The translations under genes were made by a program, and so were the position numbers. From Byssochlamys sp. IMV 00236 (taxonomy: Eukaryota; Ascomycota; Eurotiomycetes; Eurotiales; Thermoascaceae): a stretch of 64,000 bases of DNA. The notes under the pieces were generated by a model that did not search any database, was not told the DNA's origin, and worked only from the letters and a program-made list of their open reading frames with translations. The DNA lies in the NCBI GenBank assembly GCA_001931875.2, contig MSJH02000511.1, positions 49,447 through 113,446 of the forward strand, written 5' to 3'. This document shows, in pieces, positions 11,082 through 23,900 of this stretch (positions are counted from its first letter, which is position 1; the number at the start of each line of letters is the position of its first letter).

Positions 11082-11827
11082 ATGTCAAACTCCAGACAAA
11101 GTTCAACTGATTCAGATCTGCTTGACTCACAAGAGTCAACCACACAAAGTAATTAAAAAGAAAGAAAAACATAGTTTCATATATTGACTCTAATCTAGTT
11201 AAAAGAGTGGGTCGCAAACTTATTGAAGACGACGTACTGAATCTGTTTGTTTGATTCAATATTGTTTCTCATTCTTTTTTTTAGGCTGCCATAGACGATC
11301 CAAAGGCCTACAGACGATTACGAAACCGTATCAATCAGAGAAACTATCGAGAAAGAAAAAACGATCGAATAGCAAAACTATTAAGAGAAATACAAGAGCT
11401 TACAGAGATCAACAGTAAAATGAAACAAGATTTTACAGCTGAGATTCATAGATTGAGACTTGAAAATGAGAGATTAAAACAAGAGATGAACTTTATGAAA
11501 CAGACACATCCATTTGAAAGCTTCATTACTAAGAGAGTCTTAAAACAGGAACCTGTGGAACAACAGGATGAAGAGAGGATATTAAAATGTGCGCCAGATA
11601 ACGAACAATGCTGTAGGAAACAAATCATGAGCATACTTTATCAGTCAATAGGCAGTCATTGTAAAATAAGACAAATACAGGCAAATGTGACAAGTTACTG
11701 TCCAGAGTTTGATGTAAACAAACTTCCACTCACTTTACAAAACAAGATCAAATATGAACCAGACTCTATTGCATCAGACACAGATATTCACTCATACATT
11801 CACTGCATTAATCAAGCTTATTCATGA
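11082..11827 (+). CDS. bZIP transcription factor next to ACR3, possible arsenic-responsive regulator
   Basis: The exons are 11,082-11,148, 11,199-11,233 and 11,285-11,827, giving 214 residues; both introns have fungal GT...AG ends. A G-R-K-L segment and acidic turn precede the basic region (residues 43-59) with R-N-R-I-N-Q-R-N-Y-R-E-R-K. The invariant Asn48 and Arg56 are present, and the fungal YAP-type Ala/Phe positions are Asn/Tyr. A coiled coil follows to about residue 110. The C-terminal half holds five cysteines (136, 143, 144, 160, 173), two adjacent. In yeast the bZIP Arr1/Yap8 senses As(III) through cysteines and activates ACR3/ARR3. The 40-bp spacing from ACR3 here suggests the same partnership, but this is inference. 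The gene could be an unrelated stress bZIP. Confidence 0.85.
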
Positions 11828-11930
11828 CATTACATTATAATAAACACTTGTATTTTAATTCCACTTGTTTTTTATTTTCAAATATAAAATGATAAAAAGC
11901 ATACAATAGTGGAAATGATTACATCATGTC

Positions 11931-14900
11931 TTATTTGTTAAACCATCCCTTGACCTTTTGAACAAAGACGGCAGGAGCAGATGGTGCTTGCTTGTCGTTC
12001 CAAACTTGAGCCATAGACTCATGTTCCCAGAAAGCTTGTACACTTTCACCAAAGACGTCCAAACCATCAACCTTGACATCGTACTCGACTGAGACATGCT
12101 CAGTGTGTTGGGCAAAGTCTTCACGTTCGATCAAGACAGCATGACAACCTTGCTTCTTGGCAGCAGAGACCAATTGAGCGTTGGATGAGACAAGGGCAAG
12201 TTCACTAGCGCGTTTCAAGCCAAGCAAACGAATAGTTCCTTCAACAACGGCTTCAGTAGCGGATTGGCTTGTACCAGTAAACATCTCAGCAGAGAACTGA
12301 GCATGCCAGCAGAGACAGTTTTGTTGGGCCAAATCGATCATTGTACGAGTTGAGAAAGAGTCGGAGATGGCGATGGTGGCATACTTGGAACTGGTTTGGT
12401 TCTTGATACGACGAACACCAATGGATGCATCTTCATAGGTATCAATCTTTCTCCAGCTTTCGCAGAGTTCTTCAATCTCGGCATCAGTGAATGATTCTCT
12501 GACATAGTAGCGTTGCAAGATGTGAACAAGGGATTCGTGAAGGCTAACATCATCGGAGACAGGACGCTTCTGGACAAAGTTGTTTCTCTTGATTTCAGAG
12601 TAGGCACCGAACCAGTCATTGACAAAGTTGTTAAAGTCCAATGTGCTGAGAACAACATCGTTCTTGGGAGTAACAATTCTCTTCCAGACTTCATACAAGG
12701 TCTTGCGGTAGTTCACAACGGTTCCAACGAGATCATAAGCAACCACACGAACGTCCTTGAAAGATTGAGGAATAGTAGCAATCTCAGACCAGGTGACAAC
12801 CTTGCCTTCAAAGGCAGAGGTGATGGCCAATTCAATACCAGCATCAAAGGTGTGGTGAACACGTTGCTGAGTACGAGTGATGACAGCGTGGATTCTTTCG
12901 GTGATCACGTCAATATCTTCGACTTCAATACGGCTCAAGATTTCACGAACAACAGAGATCTGGCGAAGGACGGTGACCTTGATGTTATCGATGCAGTCAA
13001 GAGATTGCTTCATGGAGCTTGTGACAAGTTTCTGTGTTTCTACATCAACCTTGCTAGTTGCAGAGGATGAAGTGATGGAAAGGAACTTCTTCTTGGTGTC
13101 TTGGACAATGGTGTCGACTTCCTTCTCAGCAACGTCGAGCCTTGCAAAGAGATCACGACGGATGTTATCGGAATTGCTGTGGATAATAGTAGTCAAGCTT
13201 TCCATGAGGAGAACAAGCCAGTTGGTGATCTCGGTCTTGCGTTCTTGAACAATCACAGTTGTTTCCAAGCTGATACGCTTCTGCGTTTGTTCACGAGTTT
13301 CAACAACGACTTGAACAACATTTTCATGCTTCTCTTCACCAGAAACAACTTCGACTGAGGTGGAGCTAGAGTCGGCCTCTTCCTTGGATAATTTGATCTT
13401 CTCTTCAGTCTTGACAACAGTGCTTGATTCGTTCTTGTAGTGGATATCAAATGCGCTGTCGATCTGTTGCTTGGTAGTCATGACATGGTTTTCGATTTGA
13501 GTAGACAAATCAATGGAGCTGGAAGAGCTATGGCTGACAATTTCTGTGATCTGAGTAGATTGAGTCACGGCTGTGGTCTTGATCCATTCAAGAGTGCTGG
13601 TGAATGTACGCTTCGTTTCAGAGGACTCATATTCAGTCTTGTGTTGACTCTTGGCTTCATTGACAATGACTTCAAGTTCACCTTGAGCAGATTCGACAAT
13701 CTTGGCAACATCAACAGACACATTATCGCCACCTTGCTTGGTACGAGCAATGACCTTTTCAGTAAGACGAGTGAACCAGGTGTCTACCTTGGAACGGACT
13801 TGGCGAATGTAGGTTTCCTTGACGACTTCAACCGAGGTGGTTTCAGCTTGTTGGTTCTTCTTGTGGTAACCAATGGCAACAGCGGCGGCAGCAGCTACGG
13901 CAGCAGTACCTACAGCGACCTTTTCAATAGTGTCCTTGTATAACTCATGTCTGTTCTTTTCAACTTGACTGGCGACCTGTTGAGCAGTACCAGTGATATG
14001 GTCAACGGCCGTAATCTTCTTGACAGCATCATAATGAGTATTGACTTCTTGTGTCAACTTGGTTTCGGTGGTCTTGAGTACATCATTGATCGTTGTCTTA
14101 TTAATCTTGTTCTTGTCTTGAACAGCAACCTTGACTTGGTTCAACTGGCTTTCAACAGTTGAAGTGATATTTCCAAAGAAGACATCCAAGTGGTGATCTG
14201 TAGAGACCTCGGTAGAAGTCTTCTTTTCAGCAATCGTTGTTTCTTCTTGCATCTTTGTAATCTTGGTCTTCATCTCAACCTCAGCTTCAGCAACAACAGC
14301 ATTAATTTTTTGCTGCTTCTCTTCTTCAGTGCAGTCGCTAACTTCCAAGACCTTGTTGATCTTTTCAGTAAGTTCAGAGAACCAACCTTGAATGGTCTTG
14401 GTGGCCTTTTCAGCGGTTTGGCTAACGATAACAACTATAAAGATAATTTAGTATGGGGACAATGTAATACTAATTTACAACTTACGGCCTGCAGTAATGG
14501 TTTCAGAGATTGAGGTAAATCCAGTTTCAATCTTGCTCTTTGAGGACTTGCTGACTTCGAGGACCTTTTCGATAGCTACCTTGGAATCAGTAGTCGTTGA
14601 ACTGACAACTTCGATGGTGGTTGTCTTGACTTGCGTCATTTGTTCTTGAACAGTCTTGTGGACTTCGATAAGAGAGTTCTCAAGTTGAAGACGAGTCTTT
14701 TCATCGATTTCAACAGAGGTAGTCTTGGCCTTTTCAAAGATCTTGGCAACTTCTTGTTCGCTAGACTCGACAATCTTGTTCACGTCTTCTTGGACATTAG
14801 CACCACCTTGACGGATGCGGTTGACGATACTCTCGGATAAGGAGACGAAGAGAGCAACCGTGGCAACACGGGTCTCTTGAATGACACCATAAGCAATCTT

Positions 14901-17900
14901 GGTCTTGTCAACAGCAGAAGTAGTCTTTTCTGTGATAGGCTTGGACAAGTGCTTGGTTGTGTCTACAACTTTACCGGTGAGCTTATTGATCTTTTGGTGG
15001 AAGTTGACAGAGGTCTTGACTTGATCCAAAGTGGCCTCAATCTGATGGAAGGAAGCGGTAGCTAAAGATTCCATTTGAGCTGTAAGATCAGTCTTGCTAA
15101 CGACAGCATTGACACCAATCTGTTGGATCTGTGTAGCTTGAGCTTGAGCGACAGAGGAGACCCATTCGATCTTGCTAATGTACTGTTGTTCATCAGTAGC
15201 TGATGAGCAATGAGCAGCACCAGTAACCTTGGCATGTTCAATGATTTGAGTCAATTCTGTGCGAGATTCTTGAACAATCACTGTGATTTGCTCAGAAGAA
15301 GCTCCAGACTTGGAGGCAGTGGAGACCTTTTGGACAAGAGTCTTGAACCACTCAGAGATGGTAATCTTGACACTCTCTACGGTAGCAACACCAGTGTCGT
15401 ACTTGAGACGGGAATCGGTCTTCTTGGAGTCCTTTTCTTCCTTCTTGTGCTTTTCATGAATGATGGCAGCAGCACCGGTAGCAGCAGCTCCAACGGCTAA
15501 AGAGCCAGCAACAACCTTTCCAAGACCAGACTGATGTTTGGTTTCTTGAGCTAATGAAAATGATTAGAAGTTGTCCTATGTATTTCATTCGATAACATAC
15601 CTTTGTCTTTGTGTTCAATAGCGACAGACTCTTGTTTCTTTTCAACGTCAATTTCTTCTTCACCAATGACTTCTTGCTCGTCTTTGACTTCGATATGTAC
15701 GACGGATCCAGCACTTCCAGAGGCATGTTCTGACTGTGTCTTGTGAGTAATGGAAACAGATGAACCCATAGCAACCTTGATGCGCTCAGAGGATTCGTTC
15801 ACAAGCTTGCCAAGTTCAATATCGAGGATTTCAACCTTGCCAGCTGTGTGAGCTTCGATAGCAACCTTCTTGACTTCGGTGATTTCAACCAAGATGGAGC
15901 TGCGGACAGACTCGAGGCTTTCTTCGTAGTGAGACACAGCATAGCTGTAAGCCTCTTGGTCCAAGTTCTCATGAGACAATCGCTTGACGAAATCGTTACG
16001 AGCAGTAGCAATGATATCAGAGATTTCTTGCTCGGCGTGTTCGGTAACAGAGGTGATGTGTTGAGTGATATCTCCTTGTTGCTGACGTACAGTGGTTGAT
16101 ACACGCTGAGTAAAGAGTTCAAACCATTGGGAGATGGCCTTTACGTTTTCTTGAGCAGTAAGAGACCATTGGTCTTGGGACTTGGTTTCGGTCTTCTTTG
16201 CAACCTTTTTGTCTTCGTCATGCTTTTTCTTGATAGCATGAACAGCCATGGCAGCGGTTGCAGTTCCTACAACAACAGCAGCGGTACGAGTGAGGAAGCT
16301 ATCAATCTTGTTACGAGAAGACTCAATGACAGAGGAAATAGATTCCTTGACGTTGGTCTCAGACTTTTTGACGGCTTCAACGCTGACTTCCTGAACCTTC
16401 TTGACGTCAGTAGTGAAAGTCTCTTGAACATAGTCAATGGTAGTCAAAAGCTCTTGTTGCTTGGACTTGCTGATCTTCTTGACTGAAGTGCAGTTTTCGT
16501 TGATCTTAGTCTTGGCCTCCTTAGTGACACGCTCAATTTCGGTATTGGCTTCCTGAATAAGAATATTAATGCGTTCTTCCTTATTCTCGATAGTTTCATC
16601 AATGCTGATTTCATGAATTTGTTCTATAAGCTTTGTCTGCCATGAGGTGACTACAGACTTGACGTATTCAACAGTTTCAACAATTGTGACAGTAGATTCA
16701 GTCTGAACAGTTTCTTCCTGAATAACTGTAACTGCGTGCTTGCAAGCAGTGTCCAAAGTTTCGTTAACTTGTACCTTTGAGACTTCCAAGATGCCAGCGA
16801 GCTTCTCGGTAACTTCAGTTTCGGACTTGTACTTAACAGTAACTTCTTGAATCTGAGTTACTCTGGAGTCCACAGTCTTTTGAATAGTTTCGAAGCTTTG
16901 TTGGATATGAGATTCGATAACAGAGAATGTCTCATCTTCTTCATGAACTTCAATAGAAGAGACAAGCTTCTTGTGGGTACGCTTGAGAGTTTCGTCCAGT
17001 TGAGCCTTGGATTGCTTGACGATGATAGCAACGTCTTGTTGGACGTTATCACCTCCCTGGTGTACACGAAGAGAAACGTCTCTGATAACCTGAGAGAACC
17101 AAGCAGTAATGACAGTCTTGGATTCAGAAACAACTTCTGTAACATGCGTCTGAAGTTTCTGGCAGTACTCTTTACGTGCAATAGCGGTTTCCTTGCTGAC
17201 AGAGATCTTTTGACTGTTGGACTTGTGTTCAACAGAGCTTACAGGCTTGGATTCCACTTTCTTTACAACTTCTGAGGTAGTAGAGGTTGCTTGCTGCTTT
17301 TCAGTGATCAACTTGTAGCGGCGGATTTCAACATCGATTTGTTGCTGAATGGCAACTGCAATAGGACGCATTTGCTCAATACCACCGGTCTTGGAAGTAC
17401 CAGAGATGGCGGTGTTGATACCAATGCTCTTGATTTGTTGGCTACTCTGGATGACCAAGTTCTTGGCCCATTCAATAGAGGCACGGTACTGTTGAACGGT
17501 AGAGACGTCAGCAAGAGACTTGTGAGCATTTTCACTGATCAGACGAAGCTTCTCAGTGACAGTACGAGTAGACTTTTGAACAATAGTTTCAATATCGGTG
17601 TCGACATGTGATCCACCCTTCTTGGCACGCTCAGAGATATCAACAATGAGCTTTTCGTACCACTCGCGGACAATGATAGAGACACTCAAGGCAGCTTCAC
17701 CACTAACAATCTTCTTCTTTTCATGCTTAACTTTCTGCTTGTGGTCATCAGCATCAGAATGATCACTGTCAGAGTCATCAGAATCAGATTCAGTCTCGGA
17801 ATCAGAGTCATGCTTCTTTGACTTCTTGTCCTTCTTATCCTTCTTGGAATCACAAGGTTTCTTCTTTTGGTCTTTGGACTTCTTAACTTTATCAGCCTTT

Positions 17901-20900
17901 TCACGTTCTTGCTTTCTGTGTTCCTTTTTCTAAGAATATACATGTTAGCTAGTGTAATAAATTCTGCATATAACAACTTACAGCCTTGTACTTTTCGCAA
18001 TGAGTAGCATTACGCTCAATATCGACCTTGATGGTCTTGTCACAGCGTTCGAGAACAACCTTGATTTGAGTCTCAGTTGCGCTGACTAAAGAACGCATTT
18101 GTTCAATACCGCCAGTTGTACTGAAGGACACAGCAGAGTTGACGCCGATTTGTTGAATTTGGGTAGTGCTTTGAAGGATCATACCAACAGACCATTGGAT
18201 GGCGTTGACAAGTTCTTGAGAAGAGCTAGACTTCGTTTGACGAACTCTCTTGGAGACGATTTCCAATTCGGTAGTGATGAATTCTTTGGCGTCACTGATG
18301 ACTGAAGTAATTTGCTTCGTGACAACATTGATATCATGTTCGCGCTTAGCAACCTCAGAGACTTCAATCATGAGCTCTTCAAGCCAGGTACGAATAGTAG
18401 TCGTGAGGTATTCAACTGTGATCACGGTTTCAACATTCTTGCTTTGCTTGGTCTCCTCATGCTTGACGATTTCCTCATGTTGAGATTCCTGCTTATGGGT
18501 TTCCTTGACTGTAGTCTTGGATTCATAAGTAACAAGTGTCTCACTGATGATGTGCTCGTGTTCGGTGATAACAGAGGTCATCTTGTCAAAGCCACCATAA
18601 GAGTTGGACTTGCCAGAAGACTCGACACCAATGACCTTGATTTCAGTGGTAGTCTTGTTGATTGTAGACTTGATCTTCTCAACAGTTGAATGAAGATATT
18701 GAATCTTTTCTTCGGACTTGACATGTTCAGAAATCTTGGTTACTGAAGAATCAAGGTATTCGTAGATACGAGTAGTTTCTTCATTGATAATAGACTCGAT
18801 TTCTTCGGATGAGCCACCCTTTTGAGAAGTGACAGAGACTCTTTCGGCAACAGTACGGAGCCATTCACGAATAGTAACCTTAACTTCTTGAATGGTCAAT
18901 GAAGCGGACAAGGATGCACTATCATGATGAACAGTCTCAGTGGCAGTGATATGACCGGCATGATGGTGTTCTTTAATTCCGCTGACAACGTTGCTATGAG
19001 ACCTTTCGATCTTTGTAGTGATTTCAACTGTAGTTTCCTTTTCAATGGTTTGGATGGTTTGAATGATCTCAGTGGTGTCCTGGTTCTTTTCAATGTACCA
19101 AACAGTAGAGTACACACGGTTAACCTTCTCGATGAGAGTTTCCTCAGTAGACTTGATAGCAGAAATAAGTTCAGCAGTAGCAATACCAGAGAGTGTTGCA
19201 ACTGAAATAACTGAGGCAGCTGACTTGGTTTCCAAAGAAGACAACTTCTTTGTTGCGGTATTCTTGACATTTTCAATGTAGGTTGTAACCTCCTTTCTAG
19301 TGTTGGCAACCAAATTAGCAACGTCCTTTGAGACATTATCGCCGCCTTGATTGACACGTTCAACAACAGAGCTAGTAAACTTTTGGAAGAAGGTGACAAG
19401 AGAGGTTCTGACATCTTGAATGACAAGTGTGAGTTCACTCTTTACGTCCAATAAGGCAGATTCCTTTTGTTGAAGCTGCTCAATAGTGGAACCAACAAAC
19501 TTGGTAGTGGAAGACTTGATGTCCTTGACCTTCTCCAAAGCCTTTTCGACTTCTTGAGTAGTGGAAATCTTGATGATTTCAAGTCTTGATTCAATGTCAA
19601 CCACGCTAGAAGAACTAGACTTGACAGCAACTTCCTGAATGCGGTTAGCTTGAGCAACAACAGTTTGTTCAATCCAGTTCAAGACATCCTGTTGATGTTG
19701 TTCAGTAATGACTGTGCTTGTCTTGGCTTTCTTGATAACTTCCAAGAATTCGGTCTTGGATTTCTCAACAGTAATGGAGATTTCCTCTTGAGAAACTTGG
19801 GATTCCTTAGTTTGCTTCACAACGGTTTCAGTGAGAGAAGAGATCCATTGGTTGAATTGCGTCTTGACATCTTCAACTACAACAACTGTTTGTTGTTTGA
19901 TCTTCTCTTCTTCTTCAACCTTTTGCTTATGTTCAGAAACCTTCTTGGCGACTTCAACAGCAATGGCTGTACCAGCGGCAACTGCAGCAGATCCCAAAAG
20001 AACCTTCTTGGCCAGGTCAACCTTGGATTCATGGTCCTTTTCTTCAACTTGGGTAACGACAGTAGAGCCTGAAGAGCCCTGGTGAGTTGATTCCTTGACC
20101 TTTTCAGTCTTGTTCAATACAGTTTCCTTGAAGGATTCAAGATGAGAAGAAACCTCATGACGAGACTCCTCAGCAATTTGCATCAAGCGTTCAGAGACAG
20201 TCTTGGTTTCTTCCTTCTTGGAAACGACGACTTCCTGTACTTGTGAAATACGCTTCTTGGATGATGTACGTAATTCTTCAATAACAGCAAGGAAGTGCTC
20301 CTCTTCAACCTTTTCGTGTGAAGCAACCATGGACAGTTCATACTCGATCTTGGACTTGGCTTCATCAAGGGCCTTGTCGATTTCAGCATTGGATTCCTTA
20401 ACATAGCTTTCAACATCCACTTCGACAGTCTCCTTGCTAGTTGTAATACGATGATGAATACGCTCAATCAATTGAGACAATTGACTAGAGACGACCTTGG
20501 TAGTTTCAGCGACAATTACGATACCGTATTCAACACCCAAAGAAACCTTTTTGGACTCGGTCTTTTCGGTAGTAGTAGTGTGTTCAACAGTAGATGATTC
20601 AGCTACTACTTCAACGTGATGACCAATGATAGTCTCAGATACAGACAAGGTTGCATTGACCTTTTCGTAAGCCTCATGACAGATGGAAGTCAGCTTCTCT
20701 GAGTATTCTACTTCAGTGATTTCAGTTGTAGCAACGGTAGTAGAGACCTCTTCAACCTTGGATACTTGTACCAAAACGGTTTCTTGAATTTGCTCCAAGG
20801 TAGCTTGAACCTTCTTGTTGGTTTCCTTTACTAATTCAATTTCAACCTTGCTTGAGGATTCTTTCACTTGGTGAGTATGAGTGATACGCTTTTCAAACTC

Positions 20901-23900
20901 ACTCTTGGAGTGCTCGATATAACGCGTGATTTCTTCACGAGACTTCTTGACAATCTCTTGAATATCACTTTGAACATTTTCACCTCCTTGCTTGCGACGT
21001 TCAGCAATGGAAATAGCAAGTTGATCCAGAGTACGGCGAACAGTGGTTCGGGTCTCTTCAATAAGGATACCAACTGTAACCTTTGTCTTTTCGACAGATT
21101 CACCGTGGCTAGTCTTGGAGTAATCAACGCCTTCAAACTTCTTGCCAGCAGCAATAGTAGCAGATGATTCATGACCAACAATATGAATTGAGGCAGCAGA
21201 TTGCTTAGTCTTTTCAATGGTGGTATTGACCTTTGACAAGGTGGTTTCCTTGATTGAATTAAGCTTCTGTTCATAAACAGCGACATCAGTCTCTGAAGAA
21301 GTAGCAAATTCATGAGCAACGCGCTTCACTTCAGAAGTTTGAGTCCAAACAGTGCTTCGGATCCAAGCAAGAGTGTCATGGAAGGAGGTTTGAGAAGTGC
21401 CGATGACAGAAGTAGTTGTTCTCTTGGCCTTTTCAATAGCGACTACAAGTTCTTGTTGAGATTCATAAATGATTGTATCAATCTCTTCTTGAACGTTTTC
21501 AGACTTCTTTTGAGCACATTCAAGAATACGCTTATTCAAGTTGGTGAGCCATTCCTGAACAGTGACTTGGACCTGATCATAGACAACAACCAGAGTCTCA
21601 GACTTTTCTTGCTTGCTCGTAGTAGTAGTCTTCTTCTTGTTATGTTCATGAAGAGTCTCAGCGTTACCTCCAAGTACAACGTTGGTCTGAGTAACAGAAG
21701 GCTTCTCAACAACAGCAGTTGATACGCCTGATTCCTTCTTTTCTTGAGTTTCCTTGCCTTCATGGTGATGGAAGATAGCAGCACTTGCCATAGCGGCAGC
21801 AGCAGCACCAATAGCAGTCAAAACGGTCTTACCAGTGTTGCTAGAGGTCTTGTTCTCTTCAACGACTGTAGAGACCTTCTCTTCGACCTTACCAACCTTG
21901 GTTTGTTCAACTTCAGCTTCGACCTTATCAGTTACTTGGGTCTTTTGATCGACAGCGACCTTGTGGGTTTCTTGGGTCTTGGAAACATCCGTCTTAACAG
22001 TATCAACCTTATCAGTGGTAGTGGACTTCTTTTCGGCAATGACACCAACCTTTGCGACCTCAGCCTTCTTTTCGTCAGAGGTATTGACAACTGTCTTGGT
22101 TTCCTTAACCTTGGATACCTTGGTTACGATTGTCTGAATATCCAAGACAACCATACGGGAGACAGTAGCACCAAAGGAGTAGTTGGAGTAACGAATAATC
22201 TCCTCCTTTGTAACTTCTTGCTTTTCAATTGATTGCTTGAAGTGAGTAATATTGGCCACAATGGATGCCTTGATGTTATCCAAGGAATACTCAATACGAC
22301 GACGCTCAGCCCAGCTAAGATAAGTCAAATGGGCATAGTATGTACGTAAGACCAACTTGGCTTCCTCAATACGAGTAGCAAGCTCGATCTGAGCAGCATC
22401 GACAATAGCAATGGTGTCCTGCTTCAAGGTTTCCTGAGATGAAGAGGATTCTGCGATCCAAGAGATTTGTTGAGTGACTTCCGTAAACCAACTGGTAAGC
22501 TTGGTCTTTGTTTCGATCAACTTGTTGCTAACTGTCTCTTGGGCAACACTGACCATCTTTTCATCCAAGACAACTGAGATCTCAGCTTGATCAGTCTTGC
22601 TGACTTGACTGTTTTGAGCCTCAGAGACTTCTTGAGTGATAGCATTCTGATAAACTTTGAGTTCAGAAGACAAGCTTTCTTCGGCAGTACGAGTTATTTC
22701 AAGCCAGTACTCTTCAGAGACTTCATAGTGCTTCTCAGTACGAATAGCAGTGACTTGCTTGGTAACCAAGGTTTCTGTCTGAGAGATGGCCTTGTCAATT
22801 GTGTTGATAATGGAAGTTTGCTTAGAAGCCAATGTGGTAGAGGACTTCTCGACGTGAGTGGTAACAGAGGATCTGATTTCACTCAATTCGACAGAAAGCT
22901 GCTTACGAGAGTTTTCAACAATAGTATTGATTTCCTCTTCAGAGCTACCGTTCTTCTTGGCGACTGAGATGGCTTCGTACAATCCAATGAGCCAGTAACG
23001 AATCTTGACTTTGATGGTATCGACAGTAAGAAGAATGTGTTCATGGGAAGACACTTCCGTTGTAGTGCTGCCTTCAACACTAGTAGAAACTTCCGTCTGA
23101 ACCTTCTTTTGTTCTTCAATCACAGAGGCATAGTGACGATCAACTTCTTCTGTAGCAGAATCCAAGACAGAGTCGAAGTCAAGCTCGTTAGCATAGTTGA
23201 TGTCTTCATGATGCAAACGATCAAGGAAGCTTTCAAAGATACGAGCACGGTAAAGCTCCTTGACTTGCTGAATGGAGACATGCCATTCAGGAATGGAGCC
23301 GGAGACGATGTGTTCAACAGAGGTGTAGACACGAAGATGCTCGTCCAAACGTCTGAACAATTCTTCACGAGATTCCTCAATGGCTTGAATCAACTCGGTC
23401 TTTGAAGCACAACGGTGAATGCGTTGGCTGAACACAATTCTCCATGCACGAACAATGGATTGGGATTCTTGGATAACCTGTACTGATGTGCGCTTAGAGC
23501 GACGCACAACGACTGTTTCAGTATTCTTGGACTTGTCGGTTGCAGAAACCTTGGACTTGGATTCTTGTTTTTGAACGGCAGTGGTGGCTATTGAGTCGGT
23601 CTTCTTGCAGTCAGAGCTTTCAGTAAGCTTATCCATAATCTTGGAAGCTACACCAACAACAGCTGTGCCAGCAGCAGCAGCACCAGCTACGATACCAACG
23701 CTACTGAGGATGTCATGGGCATCATGATGGCTTTCCTTGTCATCAGTCTTTGCGACATTGTTAGAAGAGCGCTTGGTCTTCTTGGCAAATACTTCATCAA
23801 CCTTGAACTTGATCTCTTCAACGGTTTCGATAACAGCACCTTCTTCAATAGAAGCAGCAATGGTATCAATAGAAGTAACATGTTCAGCATTCTTCTTGCC

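Larger units (their letters stand above)
9698..14554. repeat. Right arm of the large inverted repeat
   Basis: This is the reverse complement of 1-4,857; see the left arm for the match. Here the outer boundary is not a visible break: the window simply stops on the other side while the giant gene continues here to 30,053. The arm covers ACR3, the bZIP gene, the last exon of the giant gene, its last intron and the last 69 nt of exon 8. Confidence 0.97.

Noticed and set aside
12513..17275. Several long open frames antisense to the giant gene (up to about 185 codons)
   Set aside because: They mirror the codon bias of the sense strand, are Leu/Asn/Ser-rich without motifs, and lie opposite clearly conserved modules.
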